Below the pieces are notes generated by a model. It was not told where the DNA came from. It searched no databases and saw only the letters and a program-made list of their open reading frames with translations. A stretch of 32,477 nt of DNA from an uncultured Prevotella sp. (GTDB lineage: Bacteria; Bacteroidota; Bacteroidia; Bacteroidales; Bacteroidaceae). A program made the translations under genes and the position numbers. Shown piece after piece: positions 17,108 through 25,262 of the stretch (its first letter is position 1; every line of letters begins with the position of its first letter). Location of the stretch: assembly GCA_902491375.1 (NCBI GenBank), contig CABUHE010000022.1:1-32477 (forward strand). Reading direction: 5' to 3'.

Positions 17108-18574
17108 ATGAAAAGACGAATTTTCCTTGCAATGTTATTAATTGTTGCTTTATGCCAAGTGTCATACGCTGCAATTGGCGATGTGTTCTCTGATGATGTG
17201 TTGACTTATAAAATCATTGGGGTTGATGAGGTTGAAGTGTCTAAACCTGTGAACGAAAATTGTACGGAAATTGCTGTTCCATCTTCTGTTATTGACAATG
17301 GGGCCACTTATCGAGTTACAGCGATTGGTAAGAAGGCATTTGACCGTTGTTATTCTTTGGTCCTAGTTACGCTTCCAGATGGGCTTACTACGATTCGTGA
17401 TTGGGCATTCAGTGAGTGCTATTCATTGGTTTCAGTTACGTATCCTGAAGGACTTATCACTATAGGAAAAGATGCATTCTTATATTGTACTTCTTTGTCA
17501 ACCATAACGCTTCCGGAAGGACTAACAACGATAGGGTATCAAGCTTTTACCTATTGTACTTCCTTAGTGTCTGTTACATTCCCTGAAACTCTCACGATAA
17601 TTGGTGACGATGCTTTTTATGGATGCGAGTCCTTGATTTCTGTGACGCTTCCAGCTAGCCTTATTTCTATTGGTGCCGATGCATTCGATGGATGTCGTTT
17701 AATGTCTTCATTAACAATTTCAGAAGGTGTAACAAAAATTGGTGATCATGCGTTCGGTGGTTGTTCTTCATTAACATCGGTTACACTCCCAGAAGGACTA
17801 ACGACGATTGGTAGTGCGGTATTCAGTGGTTGTACTTCCTTGACTAACATACAGTTTCCCAGGAGTCTTTCAACTACGGGTGATCAAACTTTATTCGGTT
17901 GTACTTCTTTGACTTCTGTAATTCTTCCTGAAACTCTTACGACTATTGGTAGCGAGGCATTTGACGGTTGTACATCTTTAACTTCAATTACACTTCCCGA
18001 AAGTATTAAAACTATTGGTAACGAGGCGTTTGACGGTTGTACATCCTTGGCTTCAATTACAATTCCCGATGGTGTGTCAGTGATAGGTTGGTGTTCTTTT
18101 CGAAATTGTGAATCATTGGGTTTTGTCACGCTCCCCGAAAACTTGACCCTTGTTCGTGCTGGTGCATTCTTTCAATGTGAGTATTTGGCATCGGTTACTT
18201 GTAAGGCTGTCACTCCTCCTATGTTTGAATTAGAAGATGGAGGAGTTATTAGTAGTTTCTTAGGTATTCCTGAGTATGCAGCACTCTACGTGCCGGAGAA
18301 CAGCGTAGAAGACTATAAGGCGTCGGATTGGGCGGATTTTTTTAAGTATATTTTACCGATAGAAGATACAGCAATCAGCATGCCGTCGGTGGACGGGAAG
18401 GATGCAATCAGCGTTGACGGCAGAAGCATAAGCACCGTTGACGGTTCGGCTAAGGTTGTGCTATATGACCTGTCAGGCCGCAAAGTGGGCGAAGGCACTA
18501 CGGTCGAGGCTCCTACGGCAGGTACGTATGTCGTGGTAGTTGCCGGTAAATCGGTTAAAGTTCTTGTTGAATGA
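17108..18574 (+). CDS. BspA-like leucine-rich-repeat surface protein with T9SS-type C-terminus
   Basis: A 488-residue secreted protein. Signal peptide about 1-21 (LLIVALCQVSYA). Residues 72-370 are 13 tandem 23-residue LRR_5/BspA repeats of the form TIGxxAFxGCTSLTSVTLPEGLT. The C-terminal 65 residues (ISVDGRSIST, VVLYDLSGRKVGEG, GTYVVVVAGKSVKVLVE) look like a type A T9SS sorting domain. BspA proteins of Tannerella, Prevotella and Treponema bind host matrix proteins or other bacteria; an adhesive role here is inference. The repeat part is AT-rich with rare codons, whereas the DNA from about 18290 to the stop is visibly richer in G+C and matches the neighbours, suggesting a mosaic gene. It is transcribed alone with a terminator at 18611. 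Confidence 0.88.
   Translation: MKRRIFLAMLLIVALCQVSYAAIGDVFSDDVLTYKIIGVDEVEVSKPVNENCTEIAVPSSVIDNGATYRVTAIGKKAFDRCYSLVLVTLPDGLTTIRDWAFSECYSLVSVTYPEGLITIGKDAFLYCTSLSTITLPEGLTTIGYQAFTYCTSLVSVTFPETLTIIGDDAFYGCESLISVTLPASLISIGADAFDGCRLMSSLTISEGVTKIGDHAFGGCSSLTSVTLPEGLTTIGSAVFSGCTSLTNIQFPRSLSTTGDQTLFGCTSLTSVILPETLTTIGSEAFDGCTSLTSITLPESIKTIGNEAFDGCTSLASITIPDGVSVIGWCSFRNCESLGFVTLPENLTLVRAGAFFQCEYLASVTCKAVTPPMFELEDGGVISSFLGIPEYAALYVPENSVEDYKASDWADFFKYILPIEDTAISMPSVDGKDAISVDGRSISTVDGSAKVVLYDLSGRKVGEGTTVEAPTAGTYVVVVAGKSVKVLVE
17321..18217 (+). repeat. In-frame 69-bp LRR-coding repeats (13 copies)
   Basis: Thirteen 69-bp units encode the 23-residue LRRs. Copies 10 (17942-18010) and 11 (18011-18079) differ at about six of the first 57 positions, so they are a recent tandem duplication; the others are much more diverged at the DNA level. 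Confidence 0.85.
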
Positions 18575-18610
18575 TAAATCAGACGAACATAAAAGCAAAA
18601 TTAGACCGAT

Positions 18611-18641
18611 GCCCTGCTTCCGCAAGGTTGCGGGGCTTTTT
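18611..18641 (+). terminator. Terminator of the BspA-like gene
   Basis: GCCCTGC (18611-18617) pairs with GCGGGGC (18630-18636) with one G-U pair, followed by TTTTT. An alternative inner stem CCGCA/TGCGG is also possible. Confidence 0.8.
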
Positions 18642-18733
18642 CATGCGTGTTTTTTCATGTCCAAAGATTCCTGTAGTGATGGATTTTTATGTGGTATATG
18701 GCAATTAACAAATGTTTTTGCTTTTTCTTTATG

Positions 18734-18761
18734 CTTGTATGAAAAATAATTTGTAACTTTG
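18734..18761 (+). promoter_or_regulatory. Promoter and leader of yceD-rpmF-fabH
   Basis: TAACTTTG (18754-18761) is a perfect -7 element; a CTTG at 18734-18737 is a -33 candidate but the 16-bp spacing is short. The leader of about 85 nt contains a hairpin GATGC-GTGCA-GCATC (18792-18806). Confidence 0.55.
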
Positions 18762-18851
18762 CAACCCAAAGAATTGTGCCGCCCCATATCCGATGCGTGC
18801 AGCATCTGTGAAGGGCAAGGACACTCTTTGCTGTGTTACATAATTTAAGCA

Positions 18852-19385
18852 ATGTACAGTTTAGAGCCCTTAAAGATTGATTTAAACGGTCTGAAGGACG
18901 GCGAGACAACTTTCAGATACGACCTAAGCGACGCTTATTTCGAGGCAGTTGAGGCTACCGAAGTAAGGCGTGGCAACGTGCATGTTGACCTGAAGGTCAA
19001 TCGTGCCGGAGGCGTTTACCGTCTCGATTTCCATACGGAAGGTACAGTTCACGTGCCGTGCGACCTATGTCTTGAGGACATGGAGCAGGAGGTATGCGCT
19101 GACAACACCCTTACGGCACGCCTTGGAGAAGAATATTCAGAAGACGACGACCTGATAACGGTTAGCAAGGAAGAAGGATTGCTCGACGTGTCATGGTTCG
19201 TTTATGAGTTCATAGCCCTTAGCATCCCCATTAAGCATGTGCATGCACCTGGAAAATGCAATCCTGCGATGATTAAGGTTCTTGAAGAACACTCAGCTGC
19301 CCGAAGCAGTGATGGAGATGATGACGGCCCAGTGGACTCGCGTTGGAGTGAATTGGAAAAATTAAAAACAATAATTAAAGATTAA
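18852..19385 (+). CDS. yceD: YceD/DUF177 family protein
   Basis: A 177-residue protein of the DUF177 family. Diagnostic segments are the central CDLCLEDMEQEV (the first half of the family's Cys pair) and the acidic stretch GEEYSEDDDL, followed by LLDVSWFVYEFIALSIPIKH, trimmed to the family's conserved (D)xxxxxxExxxLxxPxxxxH pattern. In Bacteria and plants YceD homologues are required for 23S rRNA accumulation and are almost always encoded next to rpmF, as here (6 nt gap). It should act in large-subunit assembly. It is the first gene of a three-gene operon ending with fabH. Confidence 0.92.
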   Translation: MYSLEPLKIDLNGLKDGETTFRYDLSDAYFEAVEATEVRRGNVHVDLKVNRAGGVYRLDFHTEGTVHVPCDLCLEDMEQEVCADNTLTARLGEEYSEDDDLITVSKEEGLLDVSWFVYEFIALSIPIKHVHAPGKCNPAMIKVLEEHSAARSSDGDDDGPVDSRWSELEKLKTIIKD

Positions 19386-19391
19386 AGAAAA

Positions 19392-19577
19392 ATGGCACAT
19401 CCTAAAAGAAGACAGTCAAAGACTCGTACACGTAAAAGAAGAACTCATGATAAAGCAGTAGCTCCCACACTGGCAGTATGTCCTAACTGTGGTGCTTATC
19501 ACGTTTACCACACAGTATGCCCGACTTGCGGATACTATCGTGGAAAGATTGCTATTGTCAAGGAAACAGCTGAATAA
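19392..19577 (+). CDS. rpmF: 50S ribosomal protein L32
   Basis: A 61-residue protein of standard L32 length. MAHPKRRQSKTRTRKRRTHD is the basic N-terminal tail and the zinc-ribbon cysteines are in CPNCGAYH and CPTCGYYRG, a four-Cys form. It lies between yceD and fabH; its stop codon overlaps the fabH start by one base (TAATG), which suggests translational coupling. Confidence 0.98.
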   Translation: MAHPKRRQSKTRTRKRRTHDKAVAPTLAVCPNCGAYHVYHTVCPTCGYYRGKIAIVKETAE

Positions 19578-20596
19578 TGGAGAAAATTAACGCAATAATA
19601 ACCGGCATCGGCGGTTACGTTCCCGACTATGTGCTCAACAATGAGGAGCTGTCGAGAATGGTCGACACCAACGATGAGTGGATTATGACGCGTGTCGGCA
19701 TAAGGGAACGCCGTATACTTACTGAGGAAGGCCTCGGTACTTCTTACATGGCGCGTAAAGCTGCCAAGCAATTGCTGAAGAAGACCGGTGTCGATCCCGA
19801 TACGATTGATGCTGTAATCGTGTCAACTTCTACGGCCGACTATCCTTTCCCGTCTACCGCTTCCATCGTAATCGGTAAACTGGGACTCAAGAATGCCTTT
19901 GCATTCGACTTCTGGGCTGCATGCTGCGGCTTCCTTTACTCAATGGACGTAGCTGCCTCGATGATTCAGTCGGGACGCTATAAGAAAATCATTGTTATCG
20001 GAGCTGACAAGATGTCGTCTATCGTCGACTATACTGACCGTAGCACATGTGCGCTCTTCGGCGACGGTGCGGCAGCAGTATTGATGGAAGGTACAACCGA
20101 AGAAGGCATCGGTGTGAAGGACTCTTACTTCCGCGCTGACGGCAAAGGACTTCCTTTCCTGCACACTAAGGCAGGCGGTTCAGTTTGTCCTCCTTCTCAC
20201 TTCAGCGTAGACCACCGTCTGCATTACCTCTATCAGGAGGGCCGCACGGTGTTCCGTTATGCGGTGACAAGCATGAGCGACGACTGTGCACTTATTGCAG
20301 AGCGCAACGGACTGAACAAGGATAACATCCGTTTCATTGTGCCTCACCAGGCCAACATCCGTATAATCGAGGCCGTTGCTAAGCGTCTTGACGTTTCTAT
20401 GGACCAGGTAATGGTCAACATCGAGCACTTCGGCAATACCAGTGCGGCTACCATTCCACTCGCACTTTGGGAGAATGAGCATCTGCTTAAGAAAGGTGAT
20501 AACCTTATCCTGACAGCGTTCGGAGCCGGATTCGTTCACGGAGCAGCCTATTACACATGGGCTTATGACGGCGCTGAAGCAGCAACTGCGAAATAA
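19577..20596 (+). CDS. fabH: Beta-ketoacyl-ACP synthase III
   Basis: A 339-residue KAS III that condenses an acyl-CoA with malonyl-ACP to start fatty-acid synthesis in the cytoplasm. The thiolase-fold catalytic residues are present: Cys116 in FWAACCGF, His257 in PHQANIRI and Asn287 in HFGNTSAA. The N-terminal ITGIGGYVPDYVLNNEEL and TRVGIRERR are also typical. The active-site surroundings differ slightly from the usual AACSGF: the residue after the catalytic Cys is a second Cys and a Trp precedes by three. The gene overlaps rpmF by one base. A 16-bp terminator stem follows. Confidence 0.95.
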   Translation: MEKINAIITGIGGYVPDYVLNNEELSRMVDTNDEWIMTRVGIRERRILTEEGLGTSYMARKAAKQLLKKTGVDPDTIDAVIVSTSTADYPFPSTASIVIGKLGLKNAFAFDFWAACCGFLYSMDVAASMIQSGRYKKIIVIGADKMSSIVDYTDRSTCALFGDGAAAVLMEGTTEEGIGVKDSYFRADGKGLPFLHTKAGGSVCPPSHFSVDHRLHYLYQEGRTVFRYAVTSMSDDCALIAERNGLNKDNIRFIVPHQANIRIIEAVAKRLDVSMDQVMVNIEHFGNTSAATIPLALWENEHLLKKGDNLILTAFGAGFVHGAAYYTWAYDGAEAATAK

Positions 20597-20616
20597 AAAT
20601 TCAGCATACAATAATA

Positions 20617-20659
20617 AAAAGAGCCACATCCTCAACATTAGGATGTGGCTCTTTTCTTT
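20617..20659 (+). terminator. Terminator of the yceD-rpmF-fabH operon
   Basis: AAAAGAGCCACATCCT (20617-20632) pairs perfectly with AGGATGTGGCTCTTTT (20640-20655), 16 bp with a 7-nt loop and T-rich tail. Confidence 0.95.
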
Positions 20660-20734
20660 TTATTATGTTTGTATTGTTCAGTTGTCTTGCTATTGTCTGT
20701 TTTATGAAATAATGTCCGTTTCATTGTTTTTTAT

Positions 20735-20765
20735 TTTGAGTTATGAGGTATAAGCATTATCTTTA
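20735..20765 (+). promoter_or_regulatory. Promoter of the SIMPL-domain gene
   Basis: TTTG (20735-20738) and TATCTTTA (20758-20765, one mismatch to the -7 consensus) are 19 bp apart; the start codon is 26 nt downstream. Confidence 0.5.
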
Positions 20766-20791
20766 CCGCGTTAAACCAAAATACTGACACT

Positions 20792-21490
20792 ATGAACAGA
20801 ATCAAGGAAGCGGCTATTATTGCCATCGGAATCATTGTCCTGGGACTCTGTGTGAGATCAGGTCTTGACAGTATCTCCAACAAAGACCGTAAGGTTACGG
20901 TAAAAGGACTGTCTGAACGTGAGGTTGAGGCTGACAAAGTTACGTGGCCGATACTTACAAAAGAGCTTGGCAACGACCTGCCTTTGCTCTACACACGCAT
21001 CAATGCCACCACCGCAAAGGTGAAGGCTTTCCTGAAGAAAAACGGCGTGAAGGACTCTGAAATCAGCGTAAACGCCCCGGTAGTGATTGACCTTAATGCT
21101 GACCAGTACAGTGTGGCAAAGCACAATTACAGGTACAATATCACTTCAACGGTTACCGTAACGTCGCGCAACGTTAAGCTCGTGCGCTCTATTATATCGC
21201 GTCAGGGCGAGTTGTTCAAGCAGGGTGTGGCTGTGGTTGACGGCGGATATGGCAACGGAGTGGTTTATGAGTATGTGTCGTTCCAGCAGATTAAGCCGAA
21301 GATGATGCAGGAGGCAATCAAGAACGCGGAGCAGACGGCACGTCAGTTTGCCGACAACAGCGACAGCAAGATTGACAAAATACTTGAAGCCGGACAAGGA
21401 CAGTTCTCAATAGAGAACCGCGACGACAACACACCTTATATCAAGAAGCTGCGTGTTGTTACTACGGTTACTTACTCACTGAAGGACTGA
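20792..21490 (+). CDS. SIMPL (DUF541) domain protein
   Basis: A 232-residue envelope protein. One N-terminal membrane helix or uncleaved signal (about 5-24, AAIIAIGIIVLGLCV) precedes a SIMPL domain starting KVTVKGLSEREVEADKVTWP. Later family strands are ITSTVTVTSRNV, VVYEYVSFQQIKPKMMQEAI and the C-terminal KKLRVVTTVTYSL. SIMPL proteins (BP26, YggE, Oxa-type) form oligomeric rings in the periplasm; YggE protects against oxidative stress, but the function of Bacteroidetes members is not established. It is monocistronic and faces the gene at 21652 across a shared terminator. Confidence 0.88.
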   Translation: MNRIKEAAIIAIGIIVLGLCVRSGLDSISNKDRKVTVKGLSEREVEADKVTWPILTKELGNDLPLLYTRINATTAKVKAFLKKNGVKDSEISVNAPVVIDLNADQYSVAKHNYRYNITSTVTVTSRNVKLVRSIISRQGELFKQGVAVVDGGYGNGVVYEYVSFQQIKPKMMQEAIKNAEQTARQFADNSDSKIDKILEAGQGQFSIENRDDNTPYIKKLRVVTTVTYSLKD

Positions 21491-21588
21491 CGACGCGTCT
21501 TTTGCCTGCTGATTATGGTCTGCTGATTGCAGAAATGTCAACAAAAAACTAATAAGAATAACGCCGGTTGTAGCAGATTATAAAAATA

Positions 21589-21630
21589 AAACGGGACACA
21601 TAGGCTTTTGCCTGTGTGTCCCGTTTGTTT
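21589..21630. terminator. Bidirectional terminator
   Basis: AAACGGGACACATAGGC (21589-21605) pairs with GCCTGTGTGTCCCGTTT (21610-21626) through 17 bp with one G-U pair. T-rich on the right and A-rich on the left, it can end both convergent transcripts. Confidence 0.9.
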
Positions 21631-21651
21631 TATCAGCCTGTGGCAGCGGTA

Positions 21652-22968
21652 TTATTTACCGTTGAGCTGTACCTTGCCAGGCTGTGCTTTTAAGATACTC
21701 TTGTACAAAGATGTAGGAGCTGTGCCGTTAGTAGCCTTCTTGATGATACGTTTCGGGGCAACACCCTTCTTCGGGGCTGCACTTGGAGTAGGGCTGTCAG
21801 GAGTTGTGAATTCCTTCTTTGCAAGCGGACCCCATTCGCCGTTGATGTTCTGGGCGATTGAGAATGCTATGTAGCTGGTGCTCGGGTCTGCGGTCCACCA
21901 TGCTTCGTCTATGCCGTACTGGTTCCAGTATGGGTCAGAAGGATTGTCTGTCTTGAGATATTCAATAACCTTTTCTTCTGTCCAGTCTTTATCGTAGCCG
22001 GTCTTCTCGATAAGGAGGTCGCGGTGCATAGATGTCTGGTCGTTAGGAATGTAAGTTACAACCTGATAGTAACCTGTGGTAGCGTCGCCGCCGAACTGTC
22101 CTATCTCAATAGTCATCTCTGCAACGCCTTCACCGCCGAGTTTCTTAGTTGTTACAGGAATGATAACCATGTCAGCGTAAGTTCCGTTAACGTCCCATGC
22201 CTGAACGTAGATCTCATAGTCTGTACCCGGATCCATGTTTTCCCATGTGTTGGTAGCGTTGCCTGTGTTGTTGAAGCCGAATGCCTTGATCATGTCGCCC
22301 ATGTGGTTGAATCCGAACATTGAAGAGAACATCTCGAACTGCTGCTCGGCTGTACCTGCGGGATAAGAACATGCTGCATATCCGGCAACACCTGAACCCG
22401 GAGTGAAGCTGATTGTAATCTTGTCAGATGTAACTTCGTCGATATTGTATGTAATGCTACAGTCGCCTACCAAAGCTTTCTTCGGAGCCTTGAAGTCGCA
22501 TCTCTCTGCACCGCAGGCAATACCGTACTGGTCGTAGCCGACGGTTATGATTGTATATTCAACGTCAGGAGTGAACGTGTAACCTGTCATGTCAGCGTCA
22601 GTGAAGTCCTGCCAGTAGTATTCCGAGCCGTTAGAGTCGAGATAGTTGGCAATGGCAGCTTCGCTGTCGAGCATGTCAGCCCTGTTCTTAGGCAGACAGT
22701 CTATGCGGAAAGCCTGACATCCTGGTGTACGTGTAACGGCTATTGACAGAGTATCGCCCGTATCACCAGTCTTGAATCCTTTGTAATCGATAGTTGCAGC
22801 AATGCGTCCTTCAACCTGAGCGAACCAGATGCTGTCGATACGCTCTGCCAGGAAGCCTTTTGTTGTGCCAAGTCTGTCTGTGACGATAACTCGGTTAGGT
22901 GATGTCTGAGCCAACAGAGAGGTTGCGCCGAGAACACACATTATTATTAATGAGAAAAACTTTTTCAT
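21652..22968 (-). CDS. Secreted protein of unknown function, FN3-like, with basic C-terminal tail
   Basis: A 438-residue protein with a signal peptide (about 1-20, GATSLLAQ). After the signal comes RVIVTDRLGTTKGFLAERID and SIWFA, a short module also seen at the start of many Bacteroidales surface proteins and echoed in the partner at 22965 (VSDIGKLTFDE). The middle has FN3-like strands (SDKITISFTPGSGVAGYAAC, WENMDPGTDYEIYVQAWDVNG). The end is rich in Lys/Pro/Ala (SAAPKKGVAPKRIIKKATNG) with no clear T9SS domain. No enzyme motif was found. Its start overlaps the stop of the upstream gene by 4 nt (ATGA), so the two are translated together. Export to the envelope is well supported; the role is unknown. 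Confidence 0.75.
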   Translation of the reverse strand: MKKFFSLIIMCVLGATSLLAQTSPNRVIVTDRLGTTKGFLAERIDSIWFAQVEGRIAATIDYKGFKTGDTGDTLSIAVTRTPGCQAFRIDCLPKNRADMLDSEAAIANYLDSNGSEYYWQDFTDADMTGYTFTPDVEYTIITVGYDQYGIACGAERCDFKAPKKALVGDCSITYNIDEVTSDKITISFTPGSGVAGYAACSYPAGTAEQQFEMFSSMFGFNHMGDMIKAFGFNNTGNATNTWENMDPGTDYEIYVQAWDVNGTYADMVIIPVTTKKLGGEGVAEMTIEIGQFGGDATTGYYQVVTYIPNDQTSMHRDLLIEKTGYDKDWTEEKVIEYLKTDNPSDPYWNQYGIDEAWWTADPSTSYIAFSIAQNINGEWGPLAKKEFTTPDSPTPSAAPKKGVAPKRIIKKATNGTAPTSLYKSILKAQPGKVQLNGK

Positions 22969-23441
22969 TGTTTTACGAATTTAATTGTGTTGTTGTTTAC
23001 TTTGAAAATATACACTCCGTCAGCCAGACTGCCTGTTGAGATAGGAGTTCCGTCCCAGTTGTCCACGCTGACAACCGTCATGCCTCCTACGCTGTATACA
23101 GTAGCTCTGGCCTTTTCGCCTGCCTGCCATCCGTCAACTCCGAGCTGGCCGTTGCGGTAGTATGGCTTCAGTCCGTTCTCTGTGGTTTCAACAGCACCTA
23201 TTCCTGTCGCGGTTAGGTTGAACTTGATGCTGTTTACCTGTGCATAGGTGAATGGTGACACCGAGCCACTTGCCCCGATGATAGAGAAGCCACTCTCGTC
23301 GAACGTAAGCTTGCCTATGTCCGACACGGCAAACTCTTGCTGCGAGGAGCCATTGACGAAGTTGACAACGAGGGTCATGTCGTCAGCCTTTGTCGTCAAT
23401 GCTAACACCATAAGGCACATTGTGATAAATGCTTTTTTCAT
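22965..23441 (-). CDS. Small secreted protein with T9SS type A sorting domain
   Basis: A 158-residue protein. Signal peptide about 1-19 (ITMCLMVLALTTKA). Residues about 20-75 hold two copies of a short strand pattern (MTLVVNFVNGSSQQEFAVSD, IGKLTFDE; then FTYAQVNSIKFN). Residues about 85-158 are a T9SS type A C-terminal domain (ARATVYSVGGMTVVS, LADGVYIFKVNNNTIKFVKQ). Almost the whole mature protein is therefore sorting domain plus a small cap. It is first in a two-gene operon with the 438-residue protein, which lacks its own sorting domain, so it might act as an anchor or escort for that partner (inference). Confidence 0.8.
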   Translation of the reverse strand: MKKAFITMCLMVLALTTKADDMTLVVNFVNGSSQQEFAVSDIGKLTFDESGFSIIGASGSVSPFTYAQVNSIKFNLTATGIGAVETTENGLKPYYRNGQLGVDGWQAGEKARATVYSVGGMTVVSVDNWDGTPISTGSLADGVYIFKVNNNTIKFVKQ

Positions 23442-23472
23442 CTGATTGTGCTTAAAAGTTAAACTTAATTCC

Positions 23473-23507
23473 GGCGTTTGGCATGCCTAGGTAATGAGTC
23501 AAACGCC
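23473..23507 (-). other. Leader hairpin of the 23441 operon
   Basis: GGCGTTTG (23473-23480) and CAAACGCC (23500-23507) form an 8-bp stem enclosing the palindromes GGCATGCC and CCTAGG. It lies in the probable 5' leader of the minus-strand operon, 32 nt before the start codon. Read on the plus strand it is followed by a short T-rich tract (CTTTTTC), so it might also act as a terminator of antisense transcription. Confidence 0.45.
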
Positions 23508-23543
23508 CTTTTTCTCAGAACATGTTCTCAAATATTATTTTGG

Positions 23544-23551
23544 CAAATATA
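23544..23551 (-). promoter_or_regulatory. -7 element of the 23441 operon
   Basis: On the minus strand TATATTTG (23551-23544) is a perfect -7 element about 100 nt before the start. No clear -33 element was seen at 23570-23575. Confidence 0.45.
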
Positions 23552-23785
23552 GGTATTTTTTTTGATGATGCCTTATAAAACATGAATTTTTTGCAAAAAA
23601 GCGCATAAATGTATGCCCCGTCCTATATAAGTAATGTCCGTGTGCCTGTTTTTGTATTGTGTGTATGCGTATTGCTGTTCGTTGCTTAGTGTAAAGTGCT
23701 GATTTATTGGTGTTTATACACTTTAATATCGTTGTAGAATACTTTAATAATGCTTTGTTCGGGAACTGTATTTTCTACTGTTTGT

Positions 23786-23873
23786 AAAAGACCGTCTTTT
23801 GCGTTGTAAAAGATGCCTTTTCGCACGGTGAAAGAGCCTCTTTCGCAGCGCGATTTATGCTCTTTCATAAAAG
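23786..23873 (-). repeat. 22-bp-period palindrome array C (4 units)
   Basis: Four units begin at 23786, 23808, 23830 and 23852, exactly 22 bp apart on the plus strand. Cores are AAAAGACCGTCTTTT, AAAAGATGCCTTTTC, GAAAGAGCCTCTTTC and GATTTATGCTCTTTC. Unit 1 shares AAAGACCGT with the first units of arrays D and E, which sets a common orientation for C, D and E. It lies between the divergent 23441 operon and era, about 190 nt before the era promoter. Confidence 0.85.
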
Positions 23874-24056
23874 TGCTTGCAGGGAGTTGTTTTTCCCGGG
23901 AGGTCAGAACGTTTGTCAGGTTGGTTTGCGTTGTCTTGCTTCTTGAGTGAAGTGTCAGGTAGTCAGGTGATGACTTGCGCTTTGCATGATGCCGATAGAT
24001 GATGTGCTATTTAACATCTTTTTGTCATGTTTTCTGTCTCATGATGTTTTATGAAG
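23874..24056. other. Spacer before the era promoter, no feature recognised
   Basis: No open frame, hairpin or promoter is convincing between array C and the era promoter. The stretch 23552-23785 on the other side of the array is likewise AT-rich without a gene. Confidence 0.5.
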
Positions 24057-24087
24057 TTGGCTATAACGAAAAAAATAAGTATATTTG
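24057..24087 (+). promoter_or_regulatory. Promoter of era
   Basis: TTG (24057-24059) and TATATTTG (24080-24087) are 20 bp apart. Transcription would start near 24093, which rules out the longer era frame from 24051 and leaves ATG 24156 with a leader of about 60 nt. Confidence 0.7.
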
Positions 24088-24155
24088 CAAACTTGATTAC
24101 ATCCGATGCGACCGTTACGGCAACGGTTGCCGTCATAAAAACAAGACAGATAAAG

Positions 24156-25037
24156 ATGCATAAGGCAGGATTCGTGAACATAGTGGGCAACCCCAATGTG
24201 GGCAAGTCGACACTGATGAACCAGCTCGTGGGCGAGCGCATAAGCATCGCCACGTTTAAGGCGCAGACCACGCGCCACAGAATTATGGGCATAGTCAACA
24301 CTGACGACATGCAGATAGTTTTCTCTGACACGCCGGGCGTGCTCAAACCTAACTATAAATTGCAGGAGTCGATGCTGGCATTCTCTGAGTCGGCTCTTAA
24401 AGACGCTGATGTTCTGCTCTACGTTACCGACGTGGTGGAGAACCCGGAGAAGAACATGGACTTCCTTGAGAAGGTCAGAAAGATGACCATACCCGTGCTG
24501 CTGCTTATCAACAAGATTGACGAGAGCGACCAGAAGACGCTTGGCAATCTGGTTGAGAAATGGCATTCGCTGCTGCCCGGAGCTGAGATTCTGCCAATAT
24601 CAGCCAAAAACAAGTTCGGCATAGACATGCTGCTCCGACGTATAAAGGAGCTGCTGCCCGACTCGCCGCCCTTCTTCGACAAAGACCAGCTTACCGACAA
24701 ACCGGCACGTTTCTTCGTAAGCGAGATAATAAGGGAGAAAATCCTGCTGTATTACGACAAGGAGATACCTTATTCGGTAGAGGTCAGCGTAGAGTCGTTC
24801 AAGGAAGACGAGCGCCACATACATATCAGTGCGGTAATCTATGTTGAGCGCGACTCGCAGAAAGGAATCATCATCGGTCATCAGGGTGTAGCCATCAAGC
24901 GTGTAAGCACAGAGGCACGCAAGGCTCTTGAACGCTTCTTCGGCAAGCCGATATTCCTCGAAACCTTCGTAAAGGTGGACAAGGACTGGCGCAGTTCGAA
25001 GCGCGAGCTTGACAACTTCGGGTATAATCCTGAATGA
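24156..25037 (+). CDS. era: GTPase Era
   Basis: A 293-residue GTPase of standard Era length that binds 16S rRNA and helps mature the 30S subunit. GTPase motifs: G1 GNPNVGKS (11-18), the switch with AQTTRHRIMG (36-45), G3 DTPG (58-61), G4 NKID (119-122) and G5 ISAKN (148-152). The C-terminal KH domain carries GIIIGHQGVAIKRV (about 237-250), with the GxxG loop that grips the 16S 3' end. ATG 24156 (MHKAGFVNIVG) is the usual start. It is followed, after an unusual 607-bp repeat region, by the related GTPase der. Confidence 0.97.
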   Translation: MHKAGFVNIVGNPNVGKSTLMNQLVGERISIATFKAQTTRHRIMGIVNTDDMQIVFSDTPGVLKPNYKLQESMLAFSESALKDADVLLYVTDVVENPEKNMDFLEKVRKMTIPVLLLINKIDESDQKTLGNLVEKWHSLLPGAEILPISAKNKFGIDMLLRRIKELLPDSPPFFDKDQLTDKPARFFVSEIIREKILLYYDKEIPYSVEVSVESFKEDERHIHISAVIYVERDSQKGIIIGHQGVAIKRVSTEARKALERFFGKPIFLETFVKVDKDWRSSKRELDNFGYNPE

Positions 25038-25074
25038 CGCTGACGGCTGATGTGGAGAGTGAGAAGCGTAGAGC

Positions 25075-25108
25075 GAAGAGTTATTTGCCCTTTACGTTTA
25101 AACTCTTC
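25075..25108 (+). other. Inverted repeat after era
   Basis: GAAGAGTT (25075-25082) and AACTCTTC (25101-25108) form an 8-bp stem with an 18-nt loop, 38 nt after the era stop. No T run follows. The left part (GAGAGTGAGAAGCG and GAGCGAAGAG) resembles the reverse complement of the 66-bp tandem repeat below, so it may be a scrap of the same repeat in opposite orientation. Confidence 0.4.
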
Positions 25109-25262
25109 ACGGTAAAAATATAAAAACAAAGGTATATAATAAAAGTATAAATATTGGTGAAGTAAATGTGAATAGCGGTAAGTCTGGACAACGTAAGTGC
25201 CTGATTCAGAATCATAAACTCCTCGTTCCTTACTTAACCGGCCGAAATTGAAAGAAGAAAAA

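Noticed and set aside
18540..18749. Plus-strand frame of 69 codons over the end of the BspA-like gene
   Set aside because: It overlaps the real stop and crosses the terminator at 18611-18641.
24051..24155. Longer Era start
   Set aside because: It overlaps the -33 and -7 elements and adds 35 residues not found in Era; MHKAGF at 24156 is the normal start.
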